Shown: one piece after another, positions 1 through 8,050 of the stretch
Position numbering within the stretch: position 1 is the first letter of the stretch
Layout: each line of letters starts with the position of its first letter
Source: Gemmatimonadetes bacterium T265
Lineage (GTDB): Bacteria; Gemmatimonadota; Gemmatimonadetes; Gemmatimonadales; Gemmatimonadaceae
Length of the DNA: 64,000 bases
Assembly: GCA_019973575.1 (NCBI GenBank)
Contig: BPUI01000004.1
Location: 186,001 to 250,000 of the forward strand
Direction: 5' to 3'
Program-made: the position numbers and the translations under genes
Notes under the pieces: model-generated
What the model was told of the DNA's origin: nothing
The model's input: the letters and a program-made list of their open reading frames with translations, nothing else
Database searches by the model: none

Positions 1-987
1 ACGCAGAATTACACGTACTACGACCTGAACCTGCGCCCCACGGCTGCGTTCACGCTCGACAACGAGGGCGGCCGCGGCGTGTTCGTCCCGGCGAGTACGA
101 TCATCGCCGCGGGCGTGACGCAGAACAGCAACGCGTGGGTGACGCGGGCGGTCGGGCGCACCCTGGAGCTGCGCTCGGACGGCGCGGCGCGCGAGGCGGC
201 CGGCGTCGTGGAAGCGGCCGTCCGGTTGGCGCGCGGCGCCGCGCTCGACGTGAGCTACACGCGCAACCGGTCGCGCGACAACAGCTCGTACGGCTGCTGC
301 CTCGCGCGCACGATGACGACCTACACGCCGGTGCCGAGCGACCCCAGGGACCTGTCCGGGTCGTGGGGGCCGTCGGACGTGGACTTCAAGCACAAGGTCG
401 TGGTGGCCGGCACGCTGCCGGCGCTCGCCGGCTTCCGGGTGAGCGGGCGCTACGTGGGGAGCACCGGGCGGCCCTTCTCGGCCGTGGTCAACGGGGACCT
501 CAACGGCGACGAGGCGAACGGCAACGACCTCGCCTTCGTGTTCAACCCCGACGACCCGACCACCCCGGCCGACGTCGCCACGAGCATGCGGAAGGTGCTC
601 AACAACCCGGGCAACGTCGCGCGCGACTACCTGCGGGCCAACCTCGGGCGCGTCGCGACGCGGAACGGCGCGACCGTGCCGTGGACCGGGCGCGTGGACC
701 TGCGGCTCGCGCGATCGATCGCGACCGCGCGGGGGCCGCGCGTGCAGCTGACGGCCGACGTGTTCAACGCGGCCAACCTGCTCAACCGCAGATGGGGCGC
801 GCAGGACGTGCTGCCGGCGGGCATCTCGGACCAGAACCCGGTGACGCAGCGCGTCCCGCTGCTCAACGTCGTCGGGTTCGACCAGGCGACGCGGCGCTAC
901 AAGTACACGGTGAACGAGAACTTCGGCGTCCTGACGCGCGGCGGCGACCCGTATCAGATTCAACTCGGCGCGCGCTACGCCTTCTGA
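1..987 (+). CDS. TonB-dependent receptor, C-terminal beta-barrel part (5' end outside window)
   Basis: The frame is open from the first base to a TGA at 985-987, so only the last 328 residues are present. The protein alternates short aromatic or polar strands with loops. It contains asparagine- and aspartate-rich turns (NGDLNGDEANGND) and ends in a strand finishing with Phe (GARYAF), the usual C-terminal signature for BAM-mediated outer-membrane insertion. This matches the barrel end of the large TonB-dependent, carboxypeptidase-regulatory-like receptors common in Gemmatimonadota. The plug domain and TonB box lie outside the window, so the substrate cannot be inferred. A molbindin gene follows 150 bases downstream on the same strand. 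Confidence 0.72.
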   Translation, partial: TQNYTYYDLNLRPTAAFTLDNEGGRGVFVPASTIIAAGVTQNSNAWVTRAVGRTLELRSDGAAREAAGVVEAAVRLARGAALDVSYTRNRSRDNSSYGCCLARTMTTYTPVPSDPRDLSGSWGPSDVDFKHKVVVAGTLPALAGFRVSGRYVGSTGRPFSAVVNGDLNGDEANGNDLAFVFNPDDPTTPADVATSMRKVLNNPGNVARDYLRANLGRVATRNGATVPWTGRVDLRLARSIATARGPRVQLTADVFNAANLLNRRWGAQDVLPAGISDQNPVTQRVPLLNVVGFDQATRRYKYTVNENFGVLTRGGDPYQIQLGARYAF

Positions 988-992
988 CGCCG

Positions 993-1001
993 TGTGGATA
1001 A
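993..1001 (+). other. Single consensus DnaA-box-like nonamer
   Basis: TGTGGATAA is the reverse complement of TTATCCACA. It lies 6 bases after the receptor stop codon. I see no cluster of such boxes here or at the iteron region, so it may be chance. Confidence 0.25.
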
Positions 1002-1136
1002 CGGCGGCCGAAACGCGTCCCGAACGCCTGCGGAACGCCGCCTGACGTCGCCCGACGGCGGGGAACCCGCAGCGCCGACGCGCCCCCGCGCCCTCGGTGG
1101 CGCGTCGGCTGGTCTCCGCTCCTCACACCCCGCCTC

Positions 1137-1343
1137 ATGCCCGTCAGCGCACGCAACCAACTCGCGGGCCGCATCACGCGGCTCCGCACGGACGGCCTCA
1201 TGGCCGAGGTCACGCTCGAACTGGCCGGCGGCCAGTCCCTGGTCTCGGTCATTACCCGCGCGTCGGCGGAGGCCCTCGGGCTCGCCGAAGGGCAGACGGT
1301 CACGGCCGTGATCAAGTCCACCGAGGTGATGGTCGCCACCTGA
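1137..1343 (+). CDS. mop: Molbindin (Mop/TOBE-domain molybdate-binding protein)
   Basis: This 68-residue protein begins MPVSARNQLAGRI and ends VIKSTEVMVAT. The sequence 'SARNQLAGRITRL..DGLMAEVTLEL..G..LVSVITRASAEALGLAEGQTVTAVIKSTEVMV' is an almost textbook single Mop/TOBE domain. Such proteins assemble into hexamers that bind molybdate or tungstate in the cytoplasm for storage or buffering. The length matches free-standing molbindins of about 68-70 residues, and the ATG at 1137 gives exactly that length. No molybdate transporter or Mo-cofactor gene is visible nearby. A GC-rich inverted repeat follows. Confidence 0.9.
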   Translation: MPVSARNQLAGRITRLRTDGLMAEVTLELAGGQSLVSVITRASAEALGLAEGQTVTAVIKSTEVMVAT

Positions 1344-1367
1344 TCCGCAGCTGACGGACCGGCGTCT

Positions 1368-1410
1368 GACGAGCCGCCCGGCCGCCTACCCCGCGCCGGG
1401 CCGGCTCGTC
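1368..1410 (+). terminator. GC-rich hairpin after molbindin gene
   Basis: The arms at 1368-1382 and 1395-1410 are nearly perfectly complementary (GACGAGCC..., closing ...GGCTCGTC) around a 12-base loop. It starts 24 bases after the mop stop codon. There is no T-tract, so intrinsic termination is plausible but not certain. Confidence 0.45.
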
Positions 1411-1581
1411 TCGGGCGCGGCCGGGGGTGCCGCAGCGGGTGCGGTGTGCCGGATTGTGAGCGCCTGCACGCGACGGCCCCCGCGCGCCGGGCGCTCGTCG
1501 GTCGGCACCACGAGCCGGAGCGGGCCCTCTGCGGGCCCGAGCGGCTGCCTGTCCCGCTGGTCGGCGATCTGTTCGGAGTGT

Positions 1582-1980
1582 TTACGAGACGCCGCCCTCG
1601 CAAGCCGAGCGAAGTTCTGCGACGGGTTGTGCGACGCGTCGAGACGACGGCGCGCAGGTTAGACGCTCGACCGACGAGTCCAGGTCCGACGCGTCGGCCG
1701 CGTCGCGCACGGGCACGCCTATTTGGCGGAAGAATGGCTCGAGCCCGCTGGCGCCGTCCGACAGCAGCATTCCGAGCAGCCAGCCCGCGGTGTCGCCCTA
1801 ACGCTCGCACCAGTGACGAACGTGCGACTCGACGGTCGCGCCATGTGACGGCGCCATCTCAAGCCGCGGGCCGATGCTCGAGAGCAGTTTCCCGAGGGCA
1901 GTGCGTACAGATGCTTCTGCTTCCCCCAAGCCGCCGAGATCGCTCGTGTCGGCAGCCAGGCGCATCCGGTTACGCGACAC
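1582..1980 (-). pseudogene. Hypothetical protein interrupted by an in-frame TAG
   Basis: On the minus strand an ATG at 1980 opens a frame that runs 60 codons to a TAG at 1798-1800. It then continues in the same frame to a TGA at 1582, giving about 133 codons in total. The two halves look like one protein: an alpha-helical N-part with ADTSDLGGLGEAEASVR, then GDTAGWLLGMLLSDGASGLEPFF. I do not recognise the family. The stop lies within CCCTAAC on the plus strand, one base different from the recurring GCCTAAC heptamer. It could be a broken gene or a chance frame; nearby codon usage is less biased than in the strong genes. Confidence 0.3.
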
Positions 1981-2029
1981 GCCTATAGCTCACCTGAGTC
2001 CCGCACTGGCTATCATCAAATCACGGCAC

Positions 2030-2044
2030 GTTCACGGCGTGAAC
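2030..2044. promoter_or_regulatory. Candidate centromere (parS-like) palindrome 1
   Basis: GTTCACGGCGTGAAC is a perfect 7-bp inverted repeat around one central base. It is one of three near-identical sites upstream of parA. Candidate ParB-binding or partition site. Confidence 0.6.
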
Positions 2045-2080
2045 AGGCGTGGCTATCGGCCCTTGACGTTCAGAATCCGC

Positions 2081-2095
2081 GTTCAGCATGTGAAC
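2081..2095. promoter_or_regulatory. Degenerate palindrome related to the parS-like sites
   Basis: GTTCAGCATGTGAAC keeps the outer GTTCA...TGAAC arms but not the inner bases of the perfect sites at 2030, 2169 and 4081. It is possibly a weak or decayed site. Confidence 0.35.
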
Positions 2096-2166
2096 CCGGT
2101 ACTTGGTGGTGCCGCGGACGAGGGACTTCAGATCTGAGATGGCGGTTCTAAGCACGACCCGAGCAG

Positions 2167-2185
2167 GCGTTCACGACGTGAACGC
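2167..2185. promoter_or_regulatory. Candidate centromere palindrome 2 (extended to 19 bp)
   Basis: GCGTTCACGACGTGAACGC is a perfect palindrome around one central base, and its core matches the site at 2030. Its right edge overlaps the 8-bp target duplication (2183-2190) of the ISL3-type element, so the element inserted directly beside this site. Confidence 0.6.
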
Positions 2186-2190
2186 TTCGT

Positions 2191-3959
2191 GGCTCTAGCG
2201 GGAAGTTGGTGATCGGCGACCAGCGACGGTGCGGTTCGGGGTCTGCCGTCGGAGGTGGAGGATGCCCAATGGGCTGCTGTGTCCGGCGCCGGCCGAGTTG
2301 CGTGTCGAGCACCTCACGGTCGAGGGTGCCGTGATCACCGTCGTGGCGCGCGCCTGCCGCCCGGCCGTGGCCTGTCCGGCGTGCGGCCAACTCGCCCGAC
2401 GTGTCCACGGCTGGTACGTCCGCACGCTCGCCGACCTGCCCTGGGAAGGGCACCGCGTGCGGTTGCTCGCCCACGTGCGCAAGTGGTGCTGCGACGCGGG
2501 TGGTTGTGCTCGGCGCATCTTCGTCGAGCGCCTGCCGCGCACGGCCGCGCTGTACGCGCACCGGACCTGTCGCGCGGCGGGCGCGCTCGAAGTGATCGGC
2601 TTCGCACTCGGGGGCCGCGCGGGCGCTGATCTCGCGGCGTCGCTCGGGCTCGACGCCGGACGCACGGCGGTCCTCGCCCGCCTCCGCGCGGCGATCCCGG
2701 TCGCGTCCCCGACGCCGCGGGTCTTGGGCGTGGATGACTGGGCCGAGCGCCGCGGTCGCACCTACGGCACGGTGCTCGTCGATCTCGAGCGGCACGCCGT
2801 GGTCGATCTCCTGCCCGACCGGGAAGCGACGACGTTCGCGGCCTGGCTCCGCGCCCACCCGGGGGTGGAGATCATCGCGCGCGACCGCGGGGGCGTGTAC
2901 GCCGAGGGCGCCCGGCTCGGCGCACCCGACGCCATCCAGGTCGCCGACCGGTTCCACCTCGTCCGCAACCTCACGCAGGCCATCGACCGGCTCGTACTGC
3001 GCCATCACACCGCCGTGCGCGCCGCGGCCGTGGCGTGCGGAGCCGCGACGCCGCTCCCGCGCGACACCGGACGGCAGCGTGCCTATTCTGGCCTCCCCGC
3101 GAACCGCCCCGGCCCGACCGCGCCCGAACGCCTCAGCGCGGAGCGTCGCGCACGCCGGCTGGCGTTGTACGAACAGGTCGTCGCCCTGCATGCGGCGGGC
3201 ACCTCGCTGCTCGGCATCGCGCGGCAACTCGGGTGTGCCGTGAAGACGGCGCACGCCTGGGTGCATGCGGGCGCGTTCCCCGAGCGGCGCGTGCGCGCCG
3301 TGCCCCAGCCGCGCGTCATTGATCCGTTCGCCGACTACGTGCGGCAACGGTACGACGCGGGCCTGGACCGCGCGCGCGTGCTGGAGCAGGAGCTCCGACC
3401 GTGAGGCTTTCGCGGCAGCTACCAGGCGGCGGGCCGATACCTGCGCCACCTCCGCCGCACCCGCCCACGCGACGTCGCCCCGGCCCCATCGACGACCACG
3501 GCGCAGCCGCCGGCGTTCACGGCGCGCGAGGCCGTCTGGGTCCTGCAGCGGGCCGACGCGGACGCCACGCCCGACGAGCGGCGCTTCTTCGCGGCGCTCA
3601 TCGCGCACGGTCCGCCACTGGCGGGCGTGCACGAGCACGCGGTCGCGTTCCGGGCCATGTTTCGCACGCGCGATCCGAACGCGCTGCGGCCCTGGCTGGT
3701 CGCTGCCCGCACGAGCGAACTCGCGCCGTTCGCGGCGGGGCTGACGCGCGACTTCGACGCGGTGCTCGCGGCGCTCACCTTCCCGTGGAGCAGCGGGCAA
3801 GTCGAGGGGCAAGTGCATCGCCTCAAATTGATGAAGCGCGCGATGTACGGGCGGGCCCGCCTCGACCTTCTTCGCGCGCGGATGCTTCGTGCCGCGTGAA
3901 AAAGCCGAGGCCGCCTCGAGTACCGCACGAGCGCCGATCACCAACTTCCCGCCAGAGCC
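2191..3959 (+). mobile_element. ISL3-family insertion sequence, complete ends
   Basis: Inverted repeats of 26 bp lie at 2191-2216 and 3934-3959 and differ at one position (GGCTCTAGCGG... versus GGCTCTGGCGG...). The element is flanked by the identical 8-bp direct repeat CGCTTCGT at 2183-2190 and 3960-3967, as expected for ISL3 elements. Length is about 1.77 kb. The intact ends and duplication indicate a fairly recent insertion, although its transposase gene now has an in-frame stop. Confidence 0.92.
2262..3899 (+). pseudogene. tnpA: ISL3-family transposase, interrupted by TGA
   Basis: The N-terminal part has the paired-cysteine zinc region of ISL3 transposases (CPACGQ and CCDAGGCARRIF). A DDE catalytic domain follows, with LGVDDWAERRGRTYGTVLVD and VADRFHLVRNL. 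The frame stops at a TGA (3402-3404, codon 381) and reopens in the same frame (GFRGSYQAAGRYLRH...). It runs through the conserved C-terminal block FPWSSGQVEGQVHRLKLMKR to a TGA at 3897-3899. Removing the one stop gives about 545 residues, slightly long for the family. The ATG at 2262 is preferred over upstream alternatives because similarity begins just after it. The element fills the IS between its inverted repeats. The gene is probably inactivated by a point mutation, unless the stop is an error or is read through. Confidence 0.88.
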
Positions 3960-4080
3960 CGCTTCGTGTCGACACAGGCCTCGCCGGGCCGGCGGTATGG
4001 TGAGCTGGAGCGGACCAGACGAATCTTCCGGCGATCGAGGGTCCCGTTTACGTTCTGCGTTCCCGGTCCTGTTCAGTCCT

Positions 4081-4095
4081 GTTCACGTCGTGAAC
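4081..4095. promoter_or_regulatory. Candidate centromere palindrome 3, upstream of parA
   Basis: GTTCACGTCGTGAAC has the same arms as the sites at 2030 and 2169, with a different central base. It lies 111 bases before the parA start, so it could serve as both partition site and parAB operator. A half-site (GTTCAG) precedes it at 4071. Confidence 0.6.
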
Positions 4096-4206
4096 ACTTT
4101 GTGTCTCACGACATACTCTGGCGAGATGGCCGGAGCACGGCCAGTAACTCGCACTCGGCCCGGCGTAGCTCGCCACCCTTCCGCTTGCATCACCAGCACG
4201 CCCGTC

Positions 4207-5043
4207 ATGTCAGAGCACCGGATCGTCGCCGTCGCGGCGGGGCGTGGAGGGAGCGCCAAGACCACGCTCACCTTCGCGATTGGAGACGTATTGCACCGGC
4301 TCCGGGGAGTGGGGGATGTGGCGTTGCTCGACCTCGATCCGCAGGCCAACCTCACCAGCTACGCCGGCCAGGATCCGGTGGACGATCCGCTCGGAGCGCC
4401 AAACGTGACGGTCCAAGGGCTGACGCTCTACCGCGGGGGCAGGGGGCTTGCTCTCGCGGACGTGCGACAGCGGGCGGCCCACGTAGAGCGCACGCTGGCA
4501 GAAGGCTCGTCCGAACGTGTGGTGATTGCGGATCTGCCCCCCGCGCTCCACGACCCCAGTCACCGCGTGCTGTTCGATCGACCGGACGTGTTCTGGATGG
4601 GCGCGATCCGAGCGGAACCGGGGTCGTTCCAGTCACTTAACGAGCTCGTGGCAATGTGTGCTCGGGCGGAGGCGCCGTACGTCCTCGTACCGACGTTTCA
4701 CCTGAACAACCGCAGCGTCATCGCGGCCACTACCATGGCGCTTCGGTCGCAACACGCCGGGCACGTGTCGCGAACCGTGCTCCCGGACGACAGCAAGGCG
4801 AAGGAGTGTGTGCTCGCTGGCCTGCCAGTGACGATGTTTGCGCCCCGGGCCAAAGCGTCGCAGGCGGTCGTTGCCCTGATCGACGAGGTGTTCGGGGAAG
4901 GCGAGCCCGAACCCGAGGCGGCCGACGCGGCGCCCGGTGAGACTACGACACGTCCGGCGTCCCGTTCTCGTAAGACCGCTGCCCAAAAGACCGCTCCGCC
5001 GAAGGCTGCGAGTTCCGGGAGGACCCCGCCCGGACGTGCCTAA
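4207..5043 (+). CDS. parA: ParA-family partition ATPase
   Basis: This 278-residue protein starts MSEHRIVAVAAGRGGSAKTT. That is a deviant Walker A motif in which the usual signature lysine (KGGxxKT) is Arg13; Lys18 and Thr19 are kept. A Walker A'-type strand VVIADLPPAL and the DLDPQANLT segment complete the MinD/ParA fold. The last 35 residues are a Lys/Ala/Pro-rich tail (SRKTAAQKTAPPKAASSG), probably disordered and DNA-associated. ParA ATPases move plasmids by ATP-dependent non-specific DNA binding, stimulated by ParB bound to the centromere. parB follows after 94 bases and a candidate parS lies just upstream. I chose the ATG at 4207 because the Walker motif normally sits within 15-20 residues of the start. 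The stop codon lies in GCCTAAC. Confidence 0.85.
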   Translation: MSEHRIVAVAAGRGGSAKTTLTFAIGDVLHRLRGVGDVALLDLDPQANLTSYAGQDPVDDPLGAPNVTVQGLTLYRGGRGLALADVRQRAAHVERTLAEGSSERVVIADLPPALHDPSHRVLFDRPDVFWMGAIRAEPGSFQSLNELVAMCARAEAPYVLVPTFHLNNRSVIAATTMALRSQHAGHVSRTVLPDDSKAKECVLAGLPVTMFAPRAKASQAVVALIDEVFGEGEPEPEAADAAPGETTTRPASRSRKTAAQKTAPPKAASSGRTPPGRA

Positions 5044-5137
5044 CGCTGTGTGTCTAACGGTGCTGCGGCTCTAGCGGACTTGGGTCCGTCGTCGCGGCCC
5101 CTCCAGTCATCGGTACCTCCTCCACAACGACTCCAGC

Positions 5138-6256
5138 ATGCCCCTTAGCTCCCGCTTCGGATCGAGTACCCCCGACGGTAAGACGACCGGCGGCACAAGC
5201 CGCGCGGACCGGCTCGCCGCACAGGCGGCTTCTCTCGCTGCAAAGCGCCCGACTGAGGTCAGCGTGGAACGGATGGAGCAGGCGCCCGCAACCGAGCCGA
5301 CGGCCCCGGTCGCACCGGCACCAGACGCCACGGTGCCCGGCACCGGCGCGGGCACGACCGAGCGCCACGCGCTCGGATCGATCCGGCCCTCGCCGTTCCA
5401 GCCCAAGGGGCGGCCGTCTGCAGCAGCTGTCGCGTCCGTCGAAGCGGCCATCCGCGAAGCGGGTTCGCTCGAGTCGCTGGTAAGCCGGGCCGGCGCCCCG
5501 ATCTTCGCGCGTCTCGACCCAGAGGCTGCGCGCCTCGCGGAGCTCGCCTACAGCATTGCAGAGAACGGAGTCGAGACCCCGATCGAGGTACGCACGGCCG
5601 AGGACGGCGAGGATGAGTGCCTGTCCGGGCACCGGCGGCTCGCGGCCGCGCGGCTGGCCGGTCTGACTGAGGTTCCGGTGGTCTCGCGCGGCGTGTTGTC
5701 GAGCGCGCAGGCAGCCGCGCGGGTGTTGACCGGCAACCTGCACCGGGAGGGATTCACGGCCTGGCAAGAGGCCGTGCTCGTGAGCCAGGTGCAGGAGCGC
5801 CGCCGTGTGGACGGCCTCGCCGCCGACGTGCGCACGCTCGGCAGCGTCATGGGGTGGAGCGCCGGCAAGGTCCACCACCTCCTGCGCGCACGGCAGGTGT
5901 TCTCGCCCGAGGTGCTTGCGCGGATCGGCGGCGGCGACGCGGCGCGGGTCGAGGACGGCTTCGCGCGCCTACAACCCGCCGAGCTGAAGCGCCTCGTCGA
6001 GCGACCTGACGACGCGGCGCGCAAGGCGGCCGTCGAGCGCATCCTCGGCCTCTCGACCGCCGACCCTGCTCTGGCGGCCGCGCCCCGCGCTGCGTTCACG
6101 CACCGGCCCAAGCGGGGGGGAGGATTCGTCGTCGAGGTGCACGAGCCCATCGAGTCGCTTGCCGCTGGCGACGCGGCCGTCGTGTACGAACTGCTGTCCA
6201 CTCAGGTCGCCCGTGTGCGGGCGCGGCTGGAGCAGCTCGGGCACCCCGTGCGGTAG
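5138..6256 (+). CDS. parB: ParB-family centromere-binding protein
   Basis: This is a 372-residue protein. Residues 1-75 are a low-complexity Ala/Pro/Thr region. Residues 78-92 (LGSIRPSPFQPKGR) resemble the ParB N-terminal entry. Residues 130-182 form the ParB/Srx nuclease-like fold with LAYSIAENGVETPIEVR and SGHRRLAAARLAG, the counterpart of the CTP-binding GERRxRA box. GNLHREGFTAWQEAV (199-213) starts the HTH region, which includes VMGWSAGKVHHLLRAR. The C-terminal 120 residues probably dimerise. Together with the upstream ParA and the palindromic sites this forms a type I partition system. Its box departs from GERRxRA, so CTP switching should not be assumed. Confidence 0.85.
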   Translation: MPLSSRFGSSTPDGKTTGGTSRADRLAAQAASLAAKRPTEVSVERMEQAPATEPTAPVAPAPDATVPGTGAGTTERHALGSIRPSPFQPKGRPSAAAVASVEAAIREAGSLESLVSRAGAPIFARLDPEAARLAELAYSIAENGVETPIEVRTAEDGEDECLSGHRRLAAARLAGLTEVPVVSRGVLSSAQAAARVLTGNLHREGFTAWQEAVLVSQVQERRRVDGLAADVRTLGSVMGWSAGKVHHLLRARQVFSPEVLARIGGGDAARVEDGFARLQPAELKRLVERPDDAARKAAVERILGLSTADPALAAAPRAAFTHRPKRGGGFVVEVHEPIESLAAGDAAVVYELLSTQVARVRARLEQLGHPVR

Positions 6257-6427
6257 CGTCCGCGGTAGCAGCGGTCGGCTTCCGTCGAGGACTGGTATCC
6301 GCTGATCCGATTGCCCCTGCTCGAGGCACTGCCGCGTCGGGACCAAGGGCGTCGCGCACGCTGGTGATGTGCCCCCGATGTGGCCGCCGACCGACGAGTT
6401 CTGGCGGGGCCGGGGCCGGTGTGCGGG

Positions 6428-7285
6428 TCAGGTGCCCGGCGGCGCAGTCAGGTGCACGTGCGGCACCCCGTCGGCGTCGAGCTCCACGCTGGCAGTCATT
6501 CCCGCAGCAATCGCGACGGTCGCCCCATTCAGGCTGAGGCGGAACGCCGGCGCGGTCTGGTGCGACGGCGCGGGGGGCGAGGCGGGAGCAGGTGCCTCCG
6601 ACAGGCGCTGTGGGCCGACCGGGGCCGCAGGAGCCGGGCCCCCGCGGCCGAGCAGGGCGTCGGTGATCCGGTACCGGGTGGGCTGGCCGGGTGACTCGCG
6701 GGTGGCTAGCACGCCCGCCGCGATGAGCCGCTGCAGCGCGGTGCGCACCTGTTTCTCACCATACCCGGATCGGGAGGCGAGCTCGCGGAGCGTGAGGGGC
6801 GCCGGGTCGTCCAGCGCGGCCAGGCCGTCCACGACCGCACGCAGTGTCAACAGCGCGGCCGGCTCGCCTCGGCACGCGCGGAATGCGGCGCCCCAGTCCA
6901 GCTCGAGTCCGGCCCGGTGCGGGACGAATGCTCTCGGGCCGAGGGTGACCGCGCCATCACCGCGCGAGTCCGCGAGCCCGACCTGCTTCAGGAGCGCGAC
7001 CGCCGCATCCAGCCGGTGACGATCCGGGTCGCCCCGGAGTTCCGGCCAGTCGGCCGGGGAAAGGGCGACCGTCCACGGGTCGGCCGCCCCGACGATCCCG
7101 CGGGCATGCAGCACCGATTGCCACCCGATCGTCCACGCTCGCGCCCAGCGCACGATCTCCGGGTCCGGCGATCCGTTCGCTGCCCACGCGCTCCCGTCGA
7201 CCGCACGTGTAAGCGCGAGGTCGTCAACCAGAACTGGCGCGACGCGGACCGCGCGGAGTGCGACTGCCGGGGGTCCGCCGTTCAC
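6428..7285 (-). CDS. Winged-helix protein divergent from the replication initiator
   Basis: This 285-residue protein is of unknown family. The middle (about residues 165-215) contains a clear winged helix: LTLRELASRSGYGEKQVRTALQRLIAAGVLATRES followed by a TRYRITDALL wing. The remainder is Ala/Pro-rich with a short beta-rich C-terminal segment (FRLSLNGATVAIAAGM). The GTG start at 7285 lies inside the first iteron (7271-7288) and the gene is transcribed away from the initiator. A role in copy-number or replication control is inferred from position only. Similar plasmid replicons often carry a small wHTH gene next to rep. Confidence 0.62.
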   Translation of the reverse strand: MNGGPPAVALRAVRVAPVLVDDLALTRAVDGSAWAANGSPDPEIVRWARAWTIGWQSVLHARGIVGAADPWTVALSPADWPELRGDPDRHRLDAAVALLKQVGLADSRGDGAVTLGPRAFVPHRAGLELDWGAAFRACRGEPAALLTLRAVVDGLAALDDPAPLTLRELASRSGYGEKQVRTALQRLIAAGVLATRESPGQPTRYRITDALLGRGGPAPAAPVGPQRLSEAPAPASPPAPSHQTAPAFRLSLNGATVAIAAGMTASVELDADGVPHVHLTAPPGT

Positions 7286-7763
7286 GGGCAGGACCTCCAG
7301 CGTTCACACCCGCAAAGCGAGCAGAGACAGCGCGAAACCGGGATCAGGGGACCTCCAGAGTTCACAGCCAGAACGTACCGGCGCCTCCGCATGATGCAAG
7401 CCCGGACGCGGTACATGGCCCCTCACGGTGGCAGGACAGGCCCGACGGTCGTGCTCTTCGGGCCCACCCTGGTGAACGTCTGACGCTAGTGTTGCGCCAG
7501 TATCGACTCAGCGGTGCTCTCGCGTCGCCTTGGTTGCTCCTCAGTGAAGCTACCAACGGTTGGGAGATTTGCGGGAGGGGTGAAGTGACCCCTCCGGGGA
7601 GGGGTCCGGCGTACTCTAGGCACCCCTCACCCAATTTCAGTGCCAGGGTGTGAACCTTGGCGCTCCCTAATTCGGGTCGTGGTTCCGACCGCGCTACCCG
7701 AGAACATCACGTGGTCGTGACCGCGAGCATTCAGCACCCGTAACGGTGAACGTTGGCGCCCCC
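7271..7763. repeat. Replication-origin iterons (GTGAAC repeats, two opposed groups)
   Basis: Six related repeats share the core GTGAAC followed by NNTGG/NCGG. Three read on the minus strand (7271-7288, 7291-7310, 7349-7368; e.g. GGTGTGAACGCTGGAGGTCC). Three read on the plus strand (7471-7488, 7648-7668, 7745-7763; e.g. GGTGTGAACCTTGGCGC). A partial copy follows at 7766. The array lies between the winged-helix gene and the initiator, as in iteron-controlled plasmids. An AT-richer stretch at about 7855-7895 just downstream could be the unwinding region. Confidence 0.7.
7574..7605. promoter_or_regulatory. Mutually exclusive hairpins inside the origin
   Basis: GGAGGGGT (7574-7581), ACCCCTCC (7588-7595) and GGAGGGGT (7598-7605) form two alternative stems that share the middle arm. 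A further ACCCCTC occurs at 7622. It may be a switch in a leader or counter-transcript, or a structural element of the origin. Confidence 0.4.
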
Positions 7764-8050
7764 AGCGGCGAACGGTGCGTGTGGGTAACTCCTTGCTTGC
7801 CATCACGATGCACGTTCGGCGTAGGACGCTCGATCCCCAACCCTTGGGTGTGTGGTTGATCGTTGGTAGTTACTGCTCCAATAACAACACCCCACCCCCG
7901 CGTGCACGGCGTCAGTCTGACCTTGCCAGGTGCGCATCAAGTGGCGGCTCCGGCCTCGGTGCGACCCGGTTGCTGCACCCGGAGCAGTGCGCCAACCTTC
8001 CATCTCCGAACGCGCACGCCGTGGCTCGGGCATACACCGTCTCTCCGCCG

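Noticed and set aside
993-1001. Origin of replication at the receptor end because of a DnaA-box-like nonamer
   Set aside because: Only one box is present and no AT-rich or iteron cluster exists there; the iteron-initiator region at 7.3-8.0 kb is a far better candidate.
3265-3744. Alternative frame over the ISL3 transposase
   Set aside because: The true continuation is in the frame of the first part, interrupted only by one TGA; the other frames give low-complexity Arg/Ser sequences.
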